A stretch of DNA of 64,000 nt. Origin: Tritrichomonas musculus (Eukaryota > Parabasalia > Tritrichomonadida > Tritrichomonadidae). Each line of letters begins with the position of its first letter. Position 1 is the first letter of the stretch. The stretch lies in the NCBI GenBank assembly GCA_039105265.1, contig JAPFFF010000044.1, positions 372,001-436,000 on the forward strand, given 5' to 3'. Position numbers and translations under genes: made by a program. Below the pieces are notes generated by a model. It was not told the origin of the DNA. It made no database searches and saw only the letters and a program-made list of their open reading frames with translations. Shown here in pieces: positions 18,244 through 26,841 of this stretch.

Positions 18244-19093
18244 ACTTAATTGTATTTTCTCTAACATTAACTAAAATAAAATCATGATTCTTCATTTTTA
18301 CATAATTTCTCCATAATTCATCAAACATAATCGGTAATGAAACTTGTTGATAAATATATTGTAATTTTTGTCGAGAATAACCACTAAATATGAAGAAAGT
18401 AGTAGTATTATTTTTGTAATCTGTTGATATTGATTTAAAGAATTGAATATTAATATAAACTATTGAATGTTTATGTCTTAATTGAGTTATATAGTTAGTA
18501 AAGTATGCTGATTTAATTAATTTACTTTTAACAAAATCTTCACATAATATAATAGTGTTTAAAGGTTGATTTGGCTTATTTAGTTTATTAACATGAAGAA
18601 ACTCAAACATAGAATTTAACTTATTATTATCAATTGTTATTTTTGGTGTATTACAATATTTATCAAACAATTCTTTATATAAATCTAGTTCTTTTAAATA
18701 TTTTTCAGCATTAGAATCTGATATAACTTGAATCGGTAGTTGAATTAATTCTTGTTGAGCTTCAAACGTACTATCATTAATTGAACCATTTTTGCTAATA
18801 TATACTATTAAATGAAAGTTACAATCTTTTAATCTTGAAATTTGAATAATATCTCTTAACATAATATGAGTTTTTCCGCGTCCTTGATTCCTTACTAATA
18901 TATTCAATGAATTATAATAAGCAAATATTCCATTAGCTACAGATCTTATACTTTCAGCTAATATCTTATCTTTATTTTTGCTATAAGCTTCATTCATTGC
19001 AATATCTATATCAAATTCTTTTTCTTCACTTGAAGCTTCATCATCATTATCATACTCACTTGAATCTATATACTTGAAATTAGTAGGAATCAT
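18230..19093 (-). CDS. Packaging ATPase, FtsK-HerA/A32 type (element B)
   Basis: 287 residues from the ATG at 19093 (MIPTNFKYIDSSEY). I prefer this start to 19159 because the upstream 22 codons overlap the small TM gene and are not conserved. P-loop NILVRNQGRGKTH, Walker B-like NTIILCEDFVKSKL, then TNYITQLRHKHSIVYINIQFF. Closely similar to the element A enzyme but with a shorter N-terminus and no insertion after YNK/DKY. Role: packaging of the element genome into capsids, by family analogy. Same strand and same order (p189, TM, ATPase) as in A. Confidence 0.85.
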   Translation of the reverse strand: MIPTNFKYIDSSEYDNDDEASSEEKEFDIDIAMNEAYSKNKDKILAESIRSVANGIFAYYNSLNILVRNQGRGKTHIMLRDIIQISRLKDCNFHLIVYISKNGSINDSTFEAQQELIQLPIQVISDSNAEKYLKELDLYKELFDKYCNTPKITIDNNKLNSMFEFLHVNKLNKPNQPLNTIILCEDFVKSKLIKSAYFTNYITQLRHKHSIVYINIQFFKSISTDYKNNTTTFFIFSGYSRQKLQYIYQQVSLPIMFDELWRNYVKMKNHDFILVNVRENTIKFIRV

Positions 19094-19127
19094 TCTTTTT
19101 TTAACATATTTAGTTATCGTTAAATGA

Positions 19128-19247
19128 TTAAGAATATAGTTTTGCTCTAATTTCTTCACTTAATTCAGGTTTTGAATCATAAGTAAAACCAATAATAATT
19201 ATAGCTAATTCAACAACAACAACACTTAATAATATTTCAATAATCAT
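19128..19247 (-). CDS. Tiny single-span membrane protein (39 aa, element B)
   Basis: Starts MIIEILLSVVVVELAIIII, one hydrophobic helix, then TYDSKPELSEEIRAKLYS. It matches the 49-aa protein of A in layout and in the PELS-EE-R--LY tail, at the identical position between p206/p189 and the ATPase. It was found by comparison, being too short for standard gene finding. TTTTATTTTTGTTCAAAA precedes the ATG on the coding strand. Function unknown. Confidence 0.7.
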   Translation of the reverse strand: MIIEILLSVVVVELAIIIIGFTYDSKPELSEEIRAKLYS

Positions 19248-19283
19248 TTTTGAACAAAAATAAAACAATAACATTTATCAACT

Positions 19284-19853
19284 TTAAATACACATTTTCA
19301 AACTTATACCGTATTTAATAAGTTGACTATAGATTTCATTATAAGCTATTTTTAATTCTAATGTTTTATCATCTTTTGTTACTAAAATACGATCAATTTT
19401 CATATACTTTGTATTTGATAAACAACCTTTACATCCTTCTTCTTCATCAATAACAAGCTCAACTTTATCAGCTCTTGTTAATATTTTGATAAGATTCATT
19501 AAAGTATTATTATGACAAACAAGATAGCTATTAATTCGTAATGGATTAGTTTCATAAATACTTAATAATGTTTCTAGAAATTTATTTTTCATTTCTAAAC
19601 TCTCTAACTCATTTGTAAGATTGTTTATTTGTGGTTGATATATTGATTGAGAATTGTCCGACATTTGTGTAAAATTTATGTTTCTATTTTGTGATATATT
19701 TTGTGTTTGATTTGTAAGATTAGGAATATCAGGATATGAAACAGGTTTTATTTTTATATTAACATTTGTATTTTGTTCTTGCTTACAACTAGCATCATTT
19801 TCACTTGATAAGATTCTAGCACGTTTTAATGTCATTTGATTCATATTAAACAT
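19284..19853 (-). CDS. p189, homologue of p206 (element B)
   Basis: 189 residues. Shares with p206 of A the N-terminal KRARILSSENDAS-KQEQN, the C-terminal KNKFLETLLSIYETNPLRIN and NTLMNLIKILTRADKVELV, and a CKGC motif; the linker is Asn/Gln-rich rather than Pro-rich. Either M1 or M7 could be the start; the conserved block begins at M7 (MTLKRARIL). The start is a few bases after the stop of the p77-type gene on the same strand, so the two are probably expressed together. Function unknown. Confidence 0.75.
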   Translation of the reverse strand: MFNMNQMTLKRARILSSENDASCKQEQNTNVNIKIKPVSYPDIPNLTNQTQNISQNRNINFTQMSDNSQSIYQPQINNLTNELESLEMKNKFLETLLSIYETNPLRINSYLVCHNNTLMNLIKILTRADKVELVIDEEEGCKGCLSNTKYMKIDRILVTKDDKTLELKIAYNEIYSQLIKYGISLKMCI

Positions 19854-19856
19854 CTT

Positions 19857-20087
19857 TTACTCATTATTTGTTAATTCTTTTAATTCATTTTCTAACTTAG
19901 CACATTTAGCTTTTAATGAATTAATATCTTCAATTAAACTCTCTCTTATAGCTAAACCATTTGAACCTAACATACCTGTCTTTACATTATTTAAATGCTG
20001 TTTTGCATCATAACACCTTTCTTTCAAACTTCGTTTAATTTGCTTAAGTTGTGGGATCTCACTTTTATATTTATTTAAATCTGTCAT
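19857..20087 (-). CDS. p77-type coiled-coil protein (element B)
   Basis: 76 residues from the ATG at 20087 (MTDLNKYKSEIPQLKQIK), the start that aligns with A and C. Core TGMLGSNGLAIRESLIEDINSLK is nearly identical to A despite strong nucleotide divergence, followed by heptads AKCAKLENELKEL. It is head-to-head with the p75-type gene, 15 bp between starts. Here p189 follows directly downstream, whereas in A the integrase does: the small-gene block is inverted relative to A. Confidence 0.7.
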   Translation of the reverse strand: MTDLNKYKSEIPQLKQIKRSLKERCYDAKQHLNNVKTGMLGSNGLAIRESLIEDINSLKAKCAKLENELKELTNNE

Positions 20088-20102
20088 TTCTTTCACAATA
20101 AA

Positions 20103-20336
20103 ATGAGTAATTACAATCAACTTAGAACATTACATGACGAAAATCATCAAAATCATTTTGATCGACAAAGACTTAAACAACAAAAAGAAAGAACAAAAAT
20201 AAATTCACAACCTACAGTAAAGAAATATGAAGAAAAAGGTAATATCAATCATGAATCAACAATTAAAACAAATAAACCTGTAAACTATCATATGTTATCA
20301 TTAAATCACTCAGTAGTTACAATGAATAATTTTTAA
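20103..20336 (+). CDS. p75-type small basic protein (element B)
   Basis: 77 residues, His/Gln/Lys-rich (HDENHQNHFDRQRLKQQKERTK) with the conserved PTVKKYEEKGNINHESTIK segment and a final LSLNHSVV, both matching p75 of A and C. It ends 1 base before the coiled-coil gene on the other strand. Function unknown. Confidence 0.65.
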   Translation: MSNYNQLRTLHDENHQNHFDRQRLKQQKERTKINSQPTVKKYEEKGNINHESTIKTNKPVNYHMLSLNHSVVTMNNF

Positions 20337-20337
20337 C

Positions 20338-20733
20338 TTATGTTTGATTCATTTCATTTATAAATTTAACTACTGAATTAACTGTTTGTTTAATTTCTTC
20401 TATTTTTGTTTTCATATTCTCAATATCAACTTTAACTGATTCTAATGCAATTTCGAATAAATGTTGATCTTCTTGTTGAGTTTGTTGAACTTTCTTTAAA
20501 CATATTTCACCTCCTATCAATTTACCGTTATTTTTAACACAATTCTTTTTTGTTATTCTGTACTCAATGTTATCTGGTGTTATGATTTTATATACTTTGT
20601 TAAGATATTGAGTAGTTTGTTTCTCCATTTCATCTTTATGTTTTTGATAGTAAGCTTCAAATTCAACAATAGAACTAAATGTTTTTGTTTCTTTTTGTAT
20701 TTGATTAATAACTTTCATTTTGATTTGATTCAC
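20338..20733 (-). CDS. Coiled-coil protein, 131 aa (element B)
   Basis: Homologue of the 144-aa protein of A: KTFSSIVEFEAYYQKHKDEM, QYLNKVYKIITPDNIEYRITK, and a C-terminal heptad region (VDIENMKTKIEEIKQTVNSVV). Shorter than A by loss of part of the coiled coil. An insertion of KNNGKLIGGE replaces the GKDGSSN loop of A. Same strand as the 84-aa protein that precedes it. A role in the virion is inferred from its constant place next to the capsid genes. Confidence 0.7.
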   Translation of the reverse strand: MNQIKMKVINQIQKETKTFSSIVEFEAYYQKHKDEMEKQTTQYLNKVYKIITPDNIEYRITKKNCVKNNGKLIGGEICLKKVQQTQQEDQHLFEIALESVKVDIENMKTKIEEIKQTVNSVVKFINEMNQT

Positions 20734-20784
20734 TTTAAAAATAATTATCTACATTTAAATCATTTCAATTCATTTTAAATCATT

Positions 20785-21039
20785 TTATTTTACTTCATTT
20801 AAAATTGATTTCCCAATTCTCATTCCTTTATCTGCATAATTTAATCCTGTATCTATAGCATTAACTACTTCATTTACACCTGGAATAAATTGAACGGCTG
20901 GTTTAACTTTATCAATAATCATCTTACCTGTATCTATTATTTTTGGTAATGTTTCAACTGCTTTTTTAGCAAAATTCTTTATCTTACCACCTACACTTTT
21001 AACAGCTTTCTTTATTTTATTAAACAACCCTATACCCAT
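20785..21039 (-). CDS. Cationic amphipathic 84-aa protein, pVI-like candidate (element B)
   Basis: Starts MGIGLFNKIKKAVKSVGGKI and keeps the amphipathic basic helix, the VQFIPGVNEVVNAIDTGLNY centre and the final IGKSIL of the A and C copies. The physical pattern survives although the codons are A+T-rich, so it is under selection. Head-to-head with MCP, 41 bp between starts. Confidence 0.7.
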   Translation of the reverse strand: MGIGLFNKIKKAVKSVGGKIKNFAKKAVETLPKIIDTGKMIIDKVKPAVQFIPGVNEVVNAIDTGLNYADKGMRIGKSILNEVK

Positions 21040-21080
21040 ATTTTCTTCTTCATAAAATATTTTGTTTTATTAACTGATAA

Positions 21081-23027
21081 ATGTTATATCGAAACGAAAG
21101 ATCACATAATTATAAGATAGAAGCAGGTAATGTTTTAGATACGTTTAATCAAATGAGATCACTGATTAATGTTAATGATGGTACAAGATCGTTTTCATTT
21201 AGAACAGTAGACTGTCATGATCAACCAGCTCCGTTTCATCAAGGACAATATTCACAAATTAGCTTAACACACCCTGATCATTTTGTAAGTGATGTTGATA
21301 AAGGATTCTTAACATTTCATATAAAATTAGATTTACAGTTAAATACTGATTTAAGTAAACTTCAACAAATACAAGACCCTAATAATTTTTATAAACTTTT
21401 CGTAGGTCTTAAATCATCAAATCAATTATTTGATAGACTTGAAATTCTTCATAATAATGTTAATGTAGGTTATCAACAAAATGAATGTGTCAGAGAAGGT
21501 TTCTTATATTCTTCAGTTAAACCAGAAACAGAAAAGAAGAGAAGAAGATTTGTTCATTCATTATGGGAGAATGTTGCTTCTTATTCTCAAACAATAGCAG
21601 GATCTTATGTTAATCTTAACAATTTCAAAGATAATGGTAAAACTTCAACTGAATTTGATTTAAATGTACCTTTTGATGATTTATTAGCTCTTCAAGCTTT
21701 TGATTTATTCCCTAATGGAATAATAGGTGATTTATCAATAAGATTTCAAGTTACAGCAGCTGGATTAGTTTGGGCCGCTATTGATCCTTATACAGTTGCT
21801 GAAGCTAAAGCATTTTTAGAAGATAATGAAAGTGTAAGTACAGAAGAATTAGATAAGCTAAAACAAATCACAGTACATGGTCATCTTAAACATCAATTTA
21901 CACAAATAGGTAATGAAGCAATTATACCTGGACCAGGTCAAACACCAGAACCTGAACCTGAACCTGAACAACCTAAATATCAGTTAAAGTATGAATTAAG
22001 AGATAAATATACACCAGCTTCAACAAATATACCTGTCGATGAACTTCTTGAAACTTTTACATTTATATTCAGCTATACTGATGAAGAGTTTACAGAGCTC
22101 GGAATTGAAAAAACTGAAGATAATAAATTAATATGTAAAGCTCATTATATTAAACAACATGGTAGTATACCTTCATCAAAACATCCAGCTGGTAACGTTT
22201 CTATTAATTTTGTATCTAAAACTGAAGTTCAAAAATTATTGAGTTCTCATTATATATCTCAACCAGCAACACTTACAGTAAATAGATTAACAGTTACATT
22301 ATGTAAATCAAATATGCAGGGATTTGGTGTATGTGAATCAACAAGAAAAGGAATAGAAGAAATATTAAGAAAAGGTATTATCATTCCTTCACAAAAAGTT
22401 GATTATCATTCGTTCCCTATTGCACCCGCAGAAAACGGAATAAAATCTACACTAAATATACCTTTAATTAATGTAACAACACTTTCTATAATGTTTCCAA
22501 AACATCATAATGATTTAACTGTATTTGAAAACCCTGTATATCAAAACTGTTATTTGAATATAGGAGGTAAGAATTTCCCTGATGAAAACGTTTCTACAAT
22601 AGGTGCTAGATTCTTTGAAAATCAGCTTACAGCAGGTGACTTAGATGCTATAACTCTAACATGTACAAAAGAGTTTGAAGATAGTATGACTATGCCCAAA
22701 AATGATATTAACGGTAAGAGATATAGAAATACGTTATCAGATGCTTCTTCATTCGTTTTTAATATTCAAGCTGAACGTAGCAGTGCAGGTTATTGTTTTG
22801 ATGCTATTGATGGAGGATTTGGTAATGTTCAAATTCAAGTACAAGGACAACCTGTATATAGAGGAGAAAATGATACTTATTATAATGTTGTAGAACCATC
22901 TGGTAATATAGTTCATCCACCTCCAACCCAATTGTTTTTAACAAGAGACACTTATTTCTTAATGAATCTTGATGGTTTAGCTTATATAGATGATCAATCT
23001 CCACCAAACAGTCAAATTAATGAGTAA
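21081..23027 (+). CDS. Major capsid protein, double jelly-roll type (element B)
   Basis: 648 residues. The N-terminal ~280 residues are strikingly conserved with A and C (SFSFRTVDCHDQPAPFHQGQ, ALQAFDLFPNGIIGDLSIRF). After residue about 286 a short linker of PEPEPEPEQP leads to a variable domain (YQLKYELRDKY ... EEFTELGIEKTEDN ... VSKTEVQKLLSSHY) of about 90 residues, then the conserved second half (NRLTVTLCKSNMQGFGVCE, TLNIPLINVTTLS, KNFPDENVSTIGARFFE). The variable domain is of the same type as that of C and unlike A. It would form the icosahedral capsid. An HNH gene follows 50 bp downstream. Confidence 0.87.
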   Translation: MLYRNERSHNYKIEAGNVLDTFNQMRSLINVNDGTRSFSFRTVDCHDQPAPFHQGQYSQISLTHPDHFVSDVDKGFLTFHIKLDLQLNTDLSKLQQIQDPNNFYKLFVGLKSSNQLFDRLEILHNNVNVGYQQNECVREGFLYSSVKPETEKKRRRFVHSLWENVASYSQTIAGSYVNLNNFKDNGKTSTEFDLNVPFDDLLALQAFDLFPNGIIGDLSIRFQVTAAGLVWAAIDPYTVAEAKAFLEDNESVSTEELDKLKQITVHGHLKHQFTQIGNEAIIPGPGQTPEPEPEPEQPKYQLKYELRDKYTPASTNIPVDELLETFTFIFSYTDEEFTELGIEKTEDNKLICKAHYIKQHGSIPSSKHPAGNVSINFVSKTEVQKLLSSHYISQPATLTVNRLTVTLCKSNMQGFGVCESTRKGIEEILRKGIIIPSQKVDYHSFPIAPAENGIKSTLNIPLINVTTLSIMFPKHHNDLTVFENPVYQNCYLNIGGKNFPDENVSTIGARFFENQLTAGDLDAITLTCTKEFEDSMTMPKNDINGKRYRNTLSDASSFVFNIQAERSSAGYCFDAIDGGFGNVQIQVQGQPVYRGENDTYYNVVEPSGNIVHPPPTQLFLTRDTYFLMNLDGLAYIDDQSPPNSQINE

Positions 23028-23077
23028 AAAATAAGACTTGAATTTTAAAAATAATATGATTTTTATTTTTACAAAAC

Positions 23078-23647
23078 ATGGAAACTGAAAATATTTCTGA
23101 ATTTATTTCTTTAAAAGATCATGAAGATTATGAAATATTAACAACTTATCCACATACTATACGAAGAAAAGATAATCATCATGAAATTAAAGAAAATATT
23201 GAAAACGGTTATGTTAGACTTATGCTTAAAAATAAACATTATCTTAAACATAGATTAATAGCTTTACAATTTATAGAAAATGATAATCCTGAAATTAAAA
23301 CTCAAGTAGATCATAAAAATAGACAAAGAACAGATAATCATATTTATAATTTACGTTGGGTTTCAGTTAAAGAGAATCAAATGAATAAAGCATCTAGTAA
23401 CAAAATTACATACACTTACACTAATATACCTAATGATTCTTTAAAAATAACAGACTATAATACACATATTTTTGAAGATTATTACTATTATGAAAACAAT
23501 TTCTATTTTTATAACGGAGTTGAATATCGTAAACTACATATAAATGAGAAAAAGAATGGTTATAAATTTGTTAATATGATGAGTATTAAAGGTAAAAAAA
23601 TACAAATATATTTAACTAGGTTTAAGAAGATATATGATCTTAATTAG
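23078..23647 (+). CDS. Free-standing HNH homing-type endonuclease (element B only)
   Basis: 189 residues. The segment LKHRLIALQFIENDNPE followed by QVDHKNRQRTDNHIYNLRWVSVKENQMNK is the HNH core of NUMOD/HNH_3-type homing endonucleases (H of KHR, DHKN, N of IYNLRW). It lies between MCP and integrase, a place where A and C have no such gene, so it is a likely intruder or accessory. A second half (ITDYNTHIFEDYYYYENNFY...) could bind DNA. Start after ATTTTTATTTTTACAAAAC. Cleavage site unknown. Confidence 0.8.
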   Translation: METENISEFISLKDHEDYEILTTYPHTIRRKDNHHEIKENIENGYVRLMLKNKHYLKHRLIALQFIENDNPEIKTQVDHKNRQRTDNHIYNLRWVSVKENQMNKASSNKITYTYTNIPNDSLKITDYNTHIFEDYYYYENNFYFYNGVEYRKLHINEKKNGYKFVNMMSIKGKKIQIYLTRFKKIYDLN

Positions 23648-23667
23648 AAGAATTAAATGTAGTATAT

Positions 23668-23677
23668 TATTTTTGCA
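23668..23677 (+). promoter_or_regulatory. TATTTTTGCA motif upstream of the element B integrase
   Basis: Exact decamer, 5 bases before the ATG at 23683, in the same place as in element A although flanking bases differ. Confidence 0.45.
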
Positions 23678-23682
23678 CTAAA

Positions 23683-24849
23683 ATGCTTAAATATCCATTT
23701 ACTAGCAAATACAAATACTTTGAATATAATGATCTCGAAAAAGAACCTTATGTTCATGATTATAGATTGAAAACATGTAAACAGTATATGAAACCTAATT
23801 TTAGTAATGAACCTTATTGCTATGAAGCTGATTTAATGTTTGTTAAGAATACTATCTATTTTGTTTTAATAAATGTTAATACAAGATATTTAATAGTTGA
23901 ACAGATTAAAGATAGAAGATTAAGTACATTATCTTACACTTTAGCTAATATATTAGTCAAATATGATATTGAAATTAAAACTATTAAGTGTGATGGTGAA
24001 AGAGGATTTATTAAGTTAGCAAATGATATAATTGAACTTACTTTAAATGATGATTCTATATTATATGTACCTAATTTACATGAAAGAGTTAAAGAAAGTA
24101 GTATAAGAAGTAAAGATAAAGTATTAGATAAAATTATTAATCAACATGATACTAAATTATTAAAACAGATCATAAATGATATAGATTTTGACAGTGTGCT
24201 TCGCGAGAGCTCGCAGCTATATGTTAAAGAATGGAGAATATATAAGATTAAGTTTGTAATTAATTCTTCTAAATTTGCTTTAGCTCATAAAACAATTGAT
24301 TCAGTTATTAGAACGTTACGAAATGCATTTGGACTTAATGAAACTAAATTAGCTAATTATGAATATATGAAACAAATGGTTAATTATTATAATAAAACTC
24401 CTCATAAATCATTAAGATTAAGAAACTATAATTATGATTTTGATGATACTGATGAAAGTGAAGTTATATTGAACAAAAATAAATATATATACTATTCACC
24501 TATTCAGTTTCAAAATGATATTGATCTAGAATGGAAATATATAAGAATGATGAAAAGTAAATTACAAGAAATAAAAAACAAACAAAAATTAAAAGGACTA
24601 TTAAAGTATAAAAAGGGAAATATATTACTAGTTCATACTGATTTTGCTAAAACTAAACAAAAATTTGCTAAAAGAAGAAGAGTATTTAATGAAATAGCAG
24701 AATTCTTAACATATATTAACGGAAATTGTGTTTGTGATTTGTTAAGATATAATATGAAACCGATAGAAATACCAATAGCTTTTACTAAGAAAGTAGCTGA
24801 TAATTATGATGAATTAGATAAAGATATTAAATTATACTTTGATATCTAA
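23683..24849 (+). CDS. Retroviral-type integrase (element B)
   Basis: 388 residues. Catalytic segments CYEADLMFVKN (first Asp), TIKCDGERGF (second Asp) and HKTIDSVIRTLRNAFGL, again with Asp at the place of the usual Glu, then YYNKTPHKSLRLRNYN. C-terminal SH3-like part YKKGNILLVHTDF and FNEIAEFLTYINGNCVCDLL. Between the second and third acidic residues it has an extra stretch of about 40 residues relative to A, and within that stretch lies a GC-rich palindromic repeat (24199-24216) read as LRESSQ. p109 starts 5 bases after the stop. Confidence 0.88.
   Translation: MLKYPFTSKYKYFEYNDLEKEPYVHDYRLKTCKQYMKPNFSNEPYCYEADLMFVKNTIYFVLINVNTRYLIVEQIKDRRLSTLSYTLANILVKYDIEIKTIKCDGERGFIKLANDIIELTLNDDSILYVPNLHERVKESSIRSKDKVLDKIINQHDTKLLKQIINDIDFDSVLRESSQLYVKEWRIYKIKFVINSSKFALAHKTIDSVIRTLRNAFGLNETKLANYEYMKQMVNYYNKTPHKSLRLRNYNYDFDDTDESEVILNKNKYIYYSPIQFQNDIDLEWKYIRMMKSKLQEIKNKQKLKGLLKYKKGNILLVHTDFAKTKQKFAKRRRVFNEIAEFLTYINGNCVCDLLRYNMKPIEIPIAFTKKVADNYDELDKDIKLYFDI
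24199..24216. repeat. GC-rich palindromic repeat in the integrase gene (inverted copy)
   Basis: CTTCGCGAGAGCTCGCAG; hairpin GCGAG-AG-CTCGC. It stands out in an otherwise very A+T-rich gene and is read in frame. Direct-orientation relatives are at 26209, 26462 and 26681. Confidence 0.7.
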
Positions 24850-24854
24850 TAAAT

Positions 24855-25184
24855 ATGCCAAAAGTTTACTTTCATACTCAAGATAAAGAATTTAAATTAC
24901 CAATAGAGTTTATTAGCAGTAGAAATAAAAAGTATATAGTTGTTCAGTATGTAGGAGCTATTGTTAAAGAGTTTTTAGTAGGAGATTTAATGGTTCATAG
25001 TGATATAGTTCAACAATATAGTTATTGTGATCATTTTATAATGTTAGCTAATAGAAGACAAACAAAATATAGAAAGTATGAATTCTTAAATCATGAACAA
25101 AATCATAGAATATGGTTTACTGATTTATACGGAAATGAAATAGAACCTTCAGCGTTTATATTTAGTTGTCTTCTTATTTATTAA
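24855..25184 (+). CDS. p109, homologue of p110 (element B)
   Basis: 109 residues: KEFKLPIEFISSRNKKYIVV, GDLMVHSDIV, CDHFIMLANRRQTKYRKYE, IWFTDLYGNEIE, ending SCLLIY. Position directly between integrase and the surface-type gene is the same in A, B and C. Stop-start distances of 5 and 3 bases on either side suggest a tightly coupled set. A minor capsid function is possible; no firm family. Confidence 0.75.
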   Translation: MPKVYFHTQDKEFKLPIEFISSRNKKYIVVQYVGAIVKEFLVGDLMVHSDIVQQYSYCDHFIMLANRRQTKYRKYEFLNHEQNHRIWFTDLYGNEIEPSAFIFSCLLIY

Positions 25185-26208
25185 TAAATGACGTTAGTTT
25201 TAGGAGAAGAAGTTAAAGATTATGAAAATGAAAATTATTATAAAATTGTAATAGGTAGAAATGGTTATTGTTTATATTGTTTTTTAGCTGATTTCAAATT
25301 ACCTGATATATGTTTAAGTAAGGGTCAAGGAGTTATTAATTATCATCCTTGTTATTTTATTAGATTAACTACAGAAAAACTTCCTTCTATCATATTTGTA
25401 ATAAGATATATTCAGGGAGTAGAATGTGTTGTTTTACTTAAAGATAGACAAGATTATTATAATGAATCTAGATTATTATATACAATAACTCTTAGTGATT
25501 TTATGGTTAAGTTTAAAACTGTAAATGTAGTAAGTAGAATGTATAAAACATCTGAATTACAATTTAAAGCAAAGTTATATGATGGAATAAATGATGATAT
25601 CATTGAAAAATATGTTAGTAAATTATCTCAAAAATTAAAACAAAATAGTATTAAAGTTGAACCTCAATACTTTTATGAAATTCATTGGTATAGCAAATGT
25701 TGTTTTTATGAAGATTATAGAAATAATACATTAGAACCTTTAGTTTATACTTGTTTATCACCAGAAGAACAGGAAGAAGAAGATAGAAGAAAAGAACAAG
25801 AAAGAATAGAAAAAGAAGAACAAGAAAGATTAATAAGAGAAGAACAAGAAAAACAAGATAAAAAAAGAAGAATAAGAGAAGAAAGAGAAAGAAAGAAACA
25901 AGAAGAAATAAATAAGATAGAAGCTGAAAAAGAAAGAAAAAGAAAATTACAAAGATTACATGATATAGAAAATGCTCCTAGAATGAATAAATTAACAGGT
26001 AAAATGTATTATCCTAATAATGAATTTGAAGAAGTTGATGTTGATAATGGACGTTGTATTGCTTTTGTTCGTAAAAGAAAGAATGTTGAAATTAATACAG
26101 ATTTACATGATTTTCCAAATGAACAAACTGAATTAGATCTAGATTTAAATTTAAGCCCTAATCAAACTATAGTGTTTAATCCTAATAAATATAGAAAAAC
26201 TGCAAAAC

Positions 26209-26229
26209 TCGCTACGAGCTCTCGCGAAG
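26209..26229. repeat. GC-rich palindromic repeat, copy in p481
   Basis: CTCGCTACGAGCTCTCGCGAA, same family as 24199 in opposite orientation; read in frame as LATSSRE. Confidence 0.65.
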
Positions 26230-26461
26230 TAATAGCAAAAGAAGTAATAGCAAAAATAAATCAACCTAATAAACCTGTAATCGCTGTAAAACCACCAAAA
26301 CAAACAAGACCTAAAATGAAAAATATTCAACCTAAATCAACAAAATTATTAAGAGAAAGAATTGAAGCTACTAAAAATAAAAATAGAGTAGATATTGCAA
26401 CAAGTCCTACAAGTTCTCATGATAATGATAGTTTTATATTTGAGGAAGAGGAAGAGGAAGT

Positions 26462-26482
26462 CACTGCGAACTCTCGTGAAGC
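26462..26482. repeat. GC-rich palindromic repeat, diverged copy in p481
   Basis: CACTGCGAACTCTCGTGAAGC, read as VTANSREA. Diverged from the 24199/26209 copies by a few bases. Confidence 0.55.
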
Positions 26483-26680
26483 TGTGCCAGATAATGAAAA
26501 CAATAATCAACAACAAACACAAACTAAAAATCTACGTCAAAACAAAACTTATATTCCTGCTCCACCTACAATGAAAATATTAAGTGAAGAAGAAATAAGA
26601 AGAAGAAATATACTGCTGCACAAACTAAATTAACAACAAAAGTCACTGCAAAAGCTAAACAAATTCAAAATAAACAAATC

Positions 26681-26699
26681 ACTATGAGCTCTCGTGAAG
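26681..26699. repeat. GC-rich palindromic repeat, diverged copy in the p481 3' frame
   Basis: ACTATGAGCTCTCGTGAAG, in the downstream frame as ITMSSREV. Its reading in the same register (SSREV) as the 26209 copy supports the view that the downstream frame was coding. Confidence 0.55.
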
Positions 26700-26841
26700 T
26701 ACAACAACAACATACTCCTACAAAACAAACAGATATATCTAATGAAATTCCTCAAGCTCCTAAAGCAATTAAACAACAAAACAAAAATAAAAAAGTATAT
26801 TCTCCTACTAGTTTAAATGATTCTATATTGAATATTTAAGT

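Larger units (their letters stand above)
25188..26839 (+). pseudogene. p481 surface-type protein of element B with a probable 3' frameshift
   Basis: The open frame 25188-26633 codes for 481 residues: a beta-rich N-terminal half (about 170 residues; YYKIVIGRNGYCLYC, ACK), a long charged helix (about residues 195-260, REEQEKQDKKRRIREERERK) and a disordered Pro/Lys/Gln-rich tail. After its stop, another frame continues with the same composition (TAAQTKLTTKVTAKAK ... SPTSLNDSILNI) to a TAA at 26837-26839, 3 bases before the end of the convergent modular gene. The frame switch lies in the GAA-rich run at about 26585-26615, a slippage-prone site. The shorter protein may still work, so 'pseudogene' is provisional. 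The slot matches the surface-type genes of A and C but the sequence does not. Confidence 0.65.
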
